From Spongiibacteraceae bacterium (GTDB lineage: Bacteria; Pseudomonadota; Gammaproteobacteria; Pseudomonadales; PIVM01), in the NCBI GenBank assembly GCA_030618505.1, contig JAUXDF010000023.1, forward strand, positions 1 to 16,824: a stretch of DNA of 16,824 bases. Direction: 5' to 3'. The notes under the pieces were generated by a model. The model ran no database searches. It was not told the DNA's origin and saw only the letters and a list, made by a program, of their open reading frames with translations. Below are positions 14,601 to 16,824 of the stretch, in pieces (position 1 is the stretch's first letter; each line of letters begins with the position of its first letter). Made by a program: the position numbers and the translations under genes.

Positions 14601-15564
14601 TAACAAATCTTTTATCGATTACCAGCGTATTTGGAGTGAAACCAGTTATCGCATTCAGTCTTTAAGAGATAACTCTGCCTGCGCTGATCAGGAGTTCTCT
14701 GCCATCACTCTGGAAGATCCAGGCTTGAGCGTAAATTTGAGTTTCGACCAAAACGAAGATGTTAGCGCGCCTTACCTGAATTTGAATAATAAACCCGTGA
14801 TAGCCATTTTGCGCGAGCAGGGCGTTAACGGCCAGCTTGAAATGGCAGCGGCATTTGATCGTGCTGGTTTTAGTGCTATCGATGTGCATATGAGTGATAT
14901 CTTATCGGGTCGTGTGACCCTTGATGGTTTTAAGGGCTTGGCCGCTTGCGGCGGATTTTCCTATGGTGATGTGCTTGGTGCTGGAGAGGGTTGGGCAAAA
15001 ACGATACTTTATAATGCCCGTGCCCGGGATCAGTTTGCGGAGTTTTTTGCCCGCAATGACAGTTTTACTTTGGGTGTTTGTAATGGCTGTCAGATGTTGT
15101 CGAATTTACGTGAATTGATTCCAGGCACCGATCTTTGGCCGCATTTTGTCAGAAATACCAGCGAGCAATTTGAAGCGCGATTTTCTTTGGTGAAAATTGC
15201 TGAAAGCCCCTCGGTGCTGTTAGCCGGTATGGCCGGGTCGCATATGCCGGTAGCGGTCGCCCATGGTGAGGGGAGGGCTGAGTTTCGTGATGCCCGGCAT
15301 CTGAGTGCTTTGCAGCAATCGGGACTAGTGACACTGAGTTATGTTGATCACAATGTTGAAAATACCGAAAGCTACCCTCTTAACCCCAATGGGTCGCCCT
15401 TAGGGATCAGTGGAGTGAGTAGTGAAGATGGCCGCGTAATGATTATGATGCCGCATCCAGAACGGGTTTTCAGGACGGTACAAAACTCTTGGGCACCCGA
15501 TGCCTGGCAGGAAGATGGCGCCTGGTTGCGTTTATTTAGAAATGCCCGTGTGTGGGTAGATTAG
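11635..15564 (+). CDS. purL: Phosphoribosylformylglycinamidine synthase (long-form PurL)
   Basis: PurL converts FGAR to FGAM with ATP and glutamine, the fourth step of de novo purine synthesis. The 1309-residue protein is the single-chain form of proteobacteria (1295 in E. coli). In order it has a PurS-like N-terminal domain (including PRAGTISPWSSKATDIAHNC), a linker with FAQANSEHCRHK, and two AIRS-like halves (GVGS/ETHNHPTAIAPFPGAGTG, then PVGKDSMSM). The C-terminal class I amidotransferase has nucleophile Cys1149 in GVCNGCQM and His1274/Glu1276 in MPHPERVF. The ATG at 11635 fits the family; AGAGG lies 12 bases upstream. A Gln/Gly/Asn-rich insert (about residues 62-73) comes from a 12-bp tandem repeat. 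The stop codon overlaps a palindromic element. Confidence 0.98.
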   Translation: MLILRGAPALSEFRLSKLLSTLQGGIKQIEGLSAEYVHFADLDKDLDQEQQGILDALLSYGPKQGNQQGNQPQGETSEGQLILVVPRAGTISPWSSKATDIAHNCGLKTVHRLERGLAYYLKASPSLSESQLKEITPLLHDRMVEVPLASLDDAAQLFSVEQPAPLSRVDILNGGREALIEANSSLGLALAEDEIDYLVDSFKELGRNPTDVELMMFAQANSEHCRHKIFNASWTIDGEKQSHSLFGMIKNTYQLGGEDVLSAYADNASVIAGSKAGRFFPKAGSCEYDYHQEDIHILMKVETHNHPTAIAPFPGAGTGSGGEIRDEGAVGSGSKPKVGLSGFSVSNLQIPEFEQAWEQPYGKPARIVTPLDIMIEGPVGGAAFNNEFGRPNLCGYFRSYEQSAQGANGEELRGYHKPIMIAGGMGNIRAEHVAQNEFSAGTQLVVLGGPAMLIGLGGGAASSMTSGASSEDLDFASVQRQNPEIERRCQEVIDRCWQQGEENPIAFIHDVGAGGLSNAFPELAKDGGCGAKFELRKVPNDEPGMSPLAIWCNESQERYVLAINKEDLARFEAICERERCPYAVVGEAIEEKHLSVSDSHFDNQAVDLPMQLLFGKAPKMHRDVVRQSVKLPALDLSGIKLADALERVLRLPTVASKQFLITIGDRSVTGMVARDQMVGPWQIPVADAAITTASYDTCAGEVMSMGERCPLALINAPASGRMAIGEALTNIASAPIAKLSDIKLSANWMSAAGHPGEDEKLYDTVKAVGMELCPELGLTIPVGKDSMSMRTAWNEDGEDKAVTSPLSLIISAFAPVTDVRQQVTPQLRSDLGDTALLFIDLAQGEQRLGGSALAQVFNQLGSVAPDFEDAARFKAFFAAMQLCLADNLITAYHDRSDGGLITTLLEMAFAGHCGLSIDLSEVLGGNSTEDQLAALFNEELGVVLQVRKDKLDTLLKVFAGQGFDEGIFNIGGLGSDERIELVCHGETLINKSFIDYQRIWSETSYRIQSLRDNSACADQEFSAITLEDPGLSVNLSFDQNEDVSAPYLNLNNKPVIAILREQGVNGQLEMAAAFDRAGFSAIDVHMSDILSGRVTLDGFKGLAACGGFSYGDVLGAGEGWAKTILYNARARDQFAEFFARNDSFTLGVCNGCQMLSNLRELIPGTDLWPHFVRNTSEQFEARFSLVKIAESPSVLLAGMAGSHMPVAVAHGEGRAEFRDARHLSALQQSGLVTLSYVDHNVENTESYPLNPNGSPLGISGVSSEDGRVMIMMPHPERVFRTVQNSWAPDAWQEDGAWLRLFRNARVWVD
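11822..11848 (+). repeat. 12-bp in-frame tandem repeat inside purL
   Basis: Two exact copies of AGCAGGGTAATC followed by a partial third (AGC) encode a QGNQ-type repeat. It falls in a loop of the PurS-like domain between the YGP motif and the strand before the PRAGTISPWSSK motif. The insert is about 7 residues relative to E. coli PurL as I recall it. Replication slippage is the likely origin. Confidence 0.75.
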
Positions 15565-15753
15565 GAGTCTGTCGGACTTAACGCTGTTCTACTGCGGAAA
15601 AACATAAATCAGCCATTTTTCACGTTCGATTGCGTTAAATAGCAAGCTATGCCCAAAGCGTTTCACGGGGCAGGCTCTTCGCCTTAATCGAAAGCAAAAA
15701 CTGACTAATTTCTGCTTTCCCTCGCTACGAACGGTTAAACCCGACAGACTCCT
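15563..15753. repeat. 191-bp palindromic element filling the purL/HDOD-GGDEF gap
   Basis: The ends AGGAGTCTGTCGG (15563-15575) and CCGACAGACTCCT (15741-15753) are perfect inverted repeats. Next to them TTAAC (15578-15582) pairs with GTTAA (15734-15738). Further in, GGAAA...AAAT.AG.CA...TTTTT and TTCGAT segments of the left arm recur inverted in the right arm with scattered mismatches, so the whole element folds back. The first two bases lie inside the purL stop codon. GGGTTTTT follows the right end on the plus strand, which would let it terminate purL. No transposase is encoded. It is not alike in sequence to the element at 6370-6549. Confidence 0.8.
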
Positions 15754-15759
15754 GGGTTT

Positions 15760-16824
15760 TTAATTGGCAGTGGGTTTGTTAACGGAGTCGTTGCGCTGGT
15801 TTGAGTATATGCAGACCCGGTCGCGCCCTTGTTGTTTCGCATTATAGAGAGCAACGTCGGCCGCTTTAATTAAGTACTCTACTTTCGGGTAATTATAATC
15901 AATGCCCTGTGTTGAGATACCGATGGATGCGCTGATCTTTAAATGCAGGCCGTCATCAAGGTCGATGGGGGCTGTTCTCAGACTGTCGAGTATGCGTTGG
16001 GCGACGGTGCTTGCCTCCGATGAGTCACAGCCGGGCATTACCAGCATAAACTCGTCCCCGCCATAGCGAGCAACAATGTCGGTGGAGCGCTTTTGTCGCT
16101 CCATATGTTGAGCGAGTATTTTTATGACTTCGTCTCCGACCTGGTGGCCATGACTGTCATTAATCGGTTTAAACAGGTCAATATCAATAAAAGTGATGCT
16201 GAGTGGTGTGCCGTGTTTGCGGGCGCTGTCAAATTCCATTTTTAGGACTTCATCGAGATGGCTGCGATTATAGAGGCCGGTTAAACCATCACGCCTTGCG
16301 ACCTCCTCCAAGTTGCGTGAACGTCGCTCAATGCGTTCCACCTGCTCATTTTGTTGTGATTGCTTCATATTGCTGTGAAGCTCACGGATCATCAGTGCTT
16401 CTTTGGATTTTTGCTGGATGGCCTCTATCTCGCTGCTATCGATCAGTTCTATCTCAAACAGCGACGATAATTCGGGCAGTTCCTGCAATACTTTATCAAT
16501 CACGGCTTCAAATTGCTGATCATTCAAGCCAAGATTCTTAGCTGCTGCAGCAATATTTTCACAGTCCGCCTGATTATCATCTATCCAGAAATCGGTAATA
16601 GGGCCAGAGAGGGCAATGCAGTTTTGGAATTGCTCAATCTCGTTGCCTTGTTCGGGTTTATTAATGCAGTGACTGTTGTTTACGGTATTAACCAGCAGTG
16701 GTGGCAAACGCCAGCTTTCTACGAGAAATGCACCTATTGCCGCATGATCGCAGCCAAAGCATGATGTTTCATTTTCGATAAGGGATGTATGGTCGGTGCT
16801 GTCCTCAAGCACCTGCTGATAGCG
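15760..16824 (-). CDS. HDOD-GGDEF protein, probable diguanylate cyclase (5' part missing)
   Basis: The reading frame stays open to the window edge, so the start lies beyond 16824; 354 residues are visible. The first ~55 resemble the end of an HDOD signalling domain (E-x-x-x-FGCDHAAIGAFLVESWRLP), although the usual HH pair is replaced by SHC. A helical linker follows (visible residues about 84-175). The GGDEF domain covers about 175-340. It has DGLTGLYNRSHL, metal-binding FIDIDLFKPIND, an intact GGDEF active site (16048-16062) and an RSTD inhibitory I-site just upstream. It should therefore synthesise c-di-GMP from two GTP and be product-inhibited. No EAL domain is seen. It is convergent with purL across the palindromic element. 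Confidence 0.88.
   Translation of the reverse strand, partial: RYQQVLEDSTDHTSLIENETSCFGCDHAAIGAFLVESWRLPPLLVNTVNNSHCINKPEQGNEIEQFQNCIALSGPITDFWIDDNQADCENIAAAAKNLGLNDQQFEAVIDKVLQELPELSSLFEIELIDSSEIEAIQQKSKEALMIRELHSNMKQSQQNEQVERIERRSRNLEEVARRDGLTGLYNRSHLDEVLKMEFDSARKHGTPLSITFIDIDLFKPINDSHGHQVGDEVIKILAQHMERQKRSTDIVARYGGDEFMLVMPGCDSSEASTVAQRILDSLRTAPIDLDDGLHLKISASIGISTQGIDYNYPKVEYLIKAADVALYNAKQQGRDRVCIYSNQRNDSVNKPTAN

Overview
The window reads as chromosomal DNA of a gammaproteobacterium near the Pseudomonadales/Cellvibrionales. The gene order xseA - guaB - guaA - tadA - mltF - purL is close to the one known in Pseudomonas, and rdgC, sirB2 and a single long-chain PurL also fit. No rRNA, tRNA, CRISPR array, transposase or integrase is visible. 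The exact genus cannot be read from the sequence.

Left part (1-4744, minus strand): xseA (exonuclease VII large subunit), a SirB2-family membrane protein and rdgC run leftwards in one direction. After a 353-bp gap comes a DUF2235 alpha/beta-hydrolase with a C-terminal PilZ-like domain. Middle part (4878-8181, plus strand): a sigma70-like promoter leads into guaB and guaA, which together turn IMP into GMP. The two genes are separated by a 180-bp fold-back palindrome. The last 186 codons of guaB almost never end in A or C.

Accessory insert (8182-9207): a two-gene toxin-antitoxin-like module (TumE/DUF6516-type toxin, then a winged-helix antitoxin/regulator) lies between guaA and tadA. It has its own extended -10 promoter and a perfect 9-bp-arm operator over the predicted transcription start. 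Right part: tadA (tRNA adenosine deaminase) and mltF (lytic transglycosylase) converge, with only 9 bp between their stop codons. mltF and purL diverge across a 396-bp region holding a textbook CRP/Vfr-type site. purL (FGAM synthase) supplies the de novo purine pathway upstream of guaB and guaA. A second palindromic element (191 bp, 13-bp perfect termini) starts inside the purL stop codon and fills the gap to a convergent HDOD-GGDEF protein, which is cut by the window edge.

Most genes are conserved housekeeping genes. The less usual material is the DUF2235-PilZ fusion, the two unrelated ERIC/MITE-like fold-back elements, the autoregulated toxin-antitoxin insert, the third-codon-position shift inside guaB, and the CRP-type site between mltF and purL.
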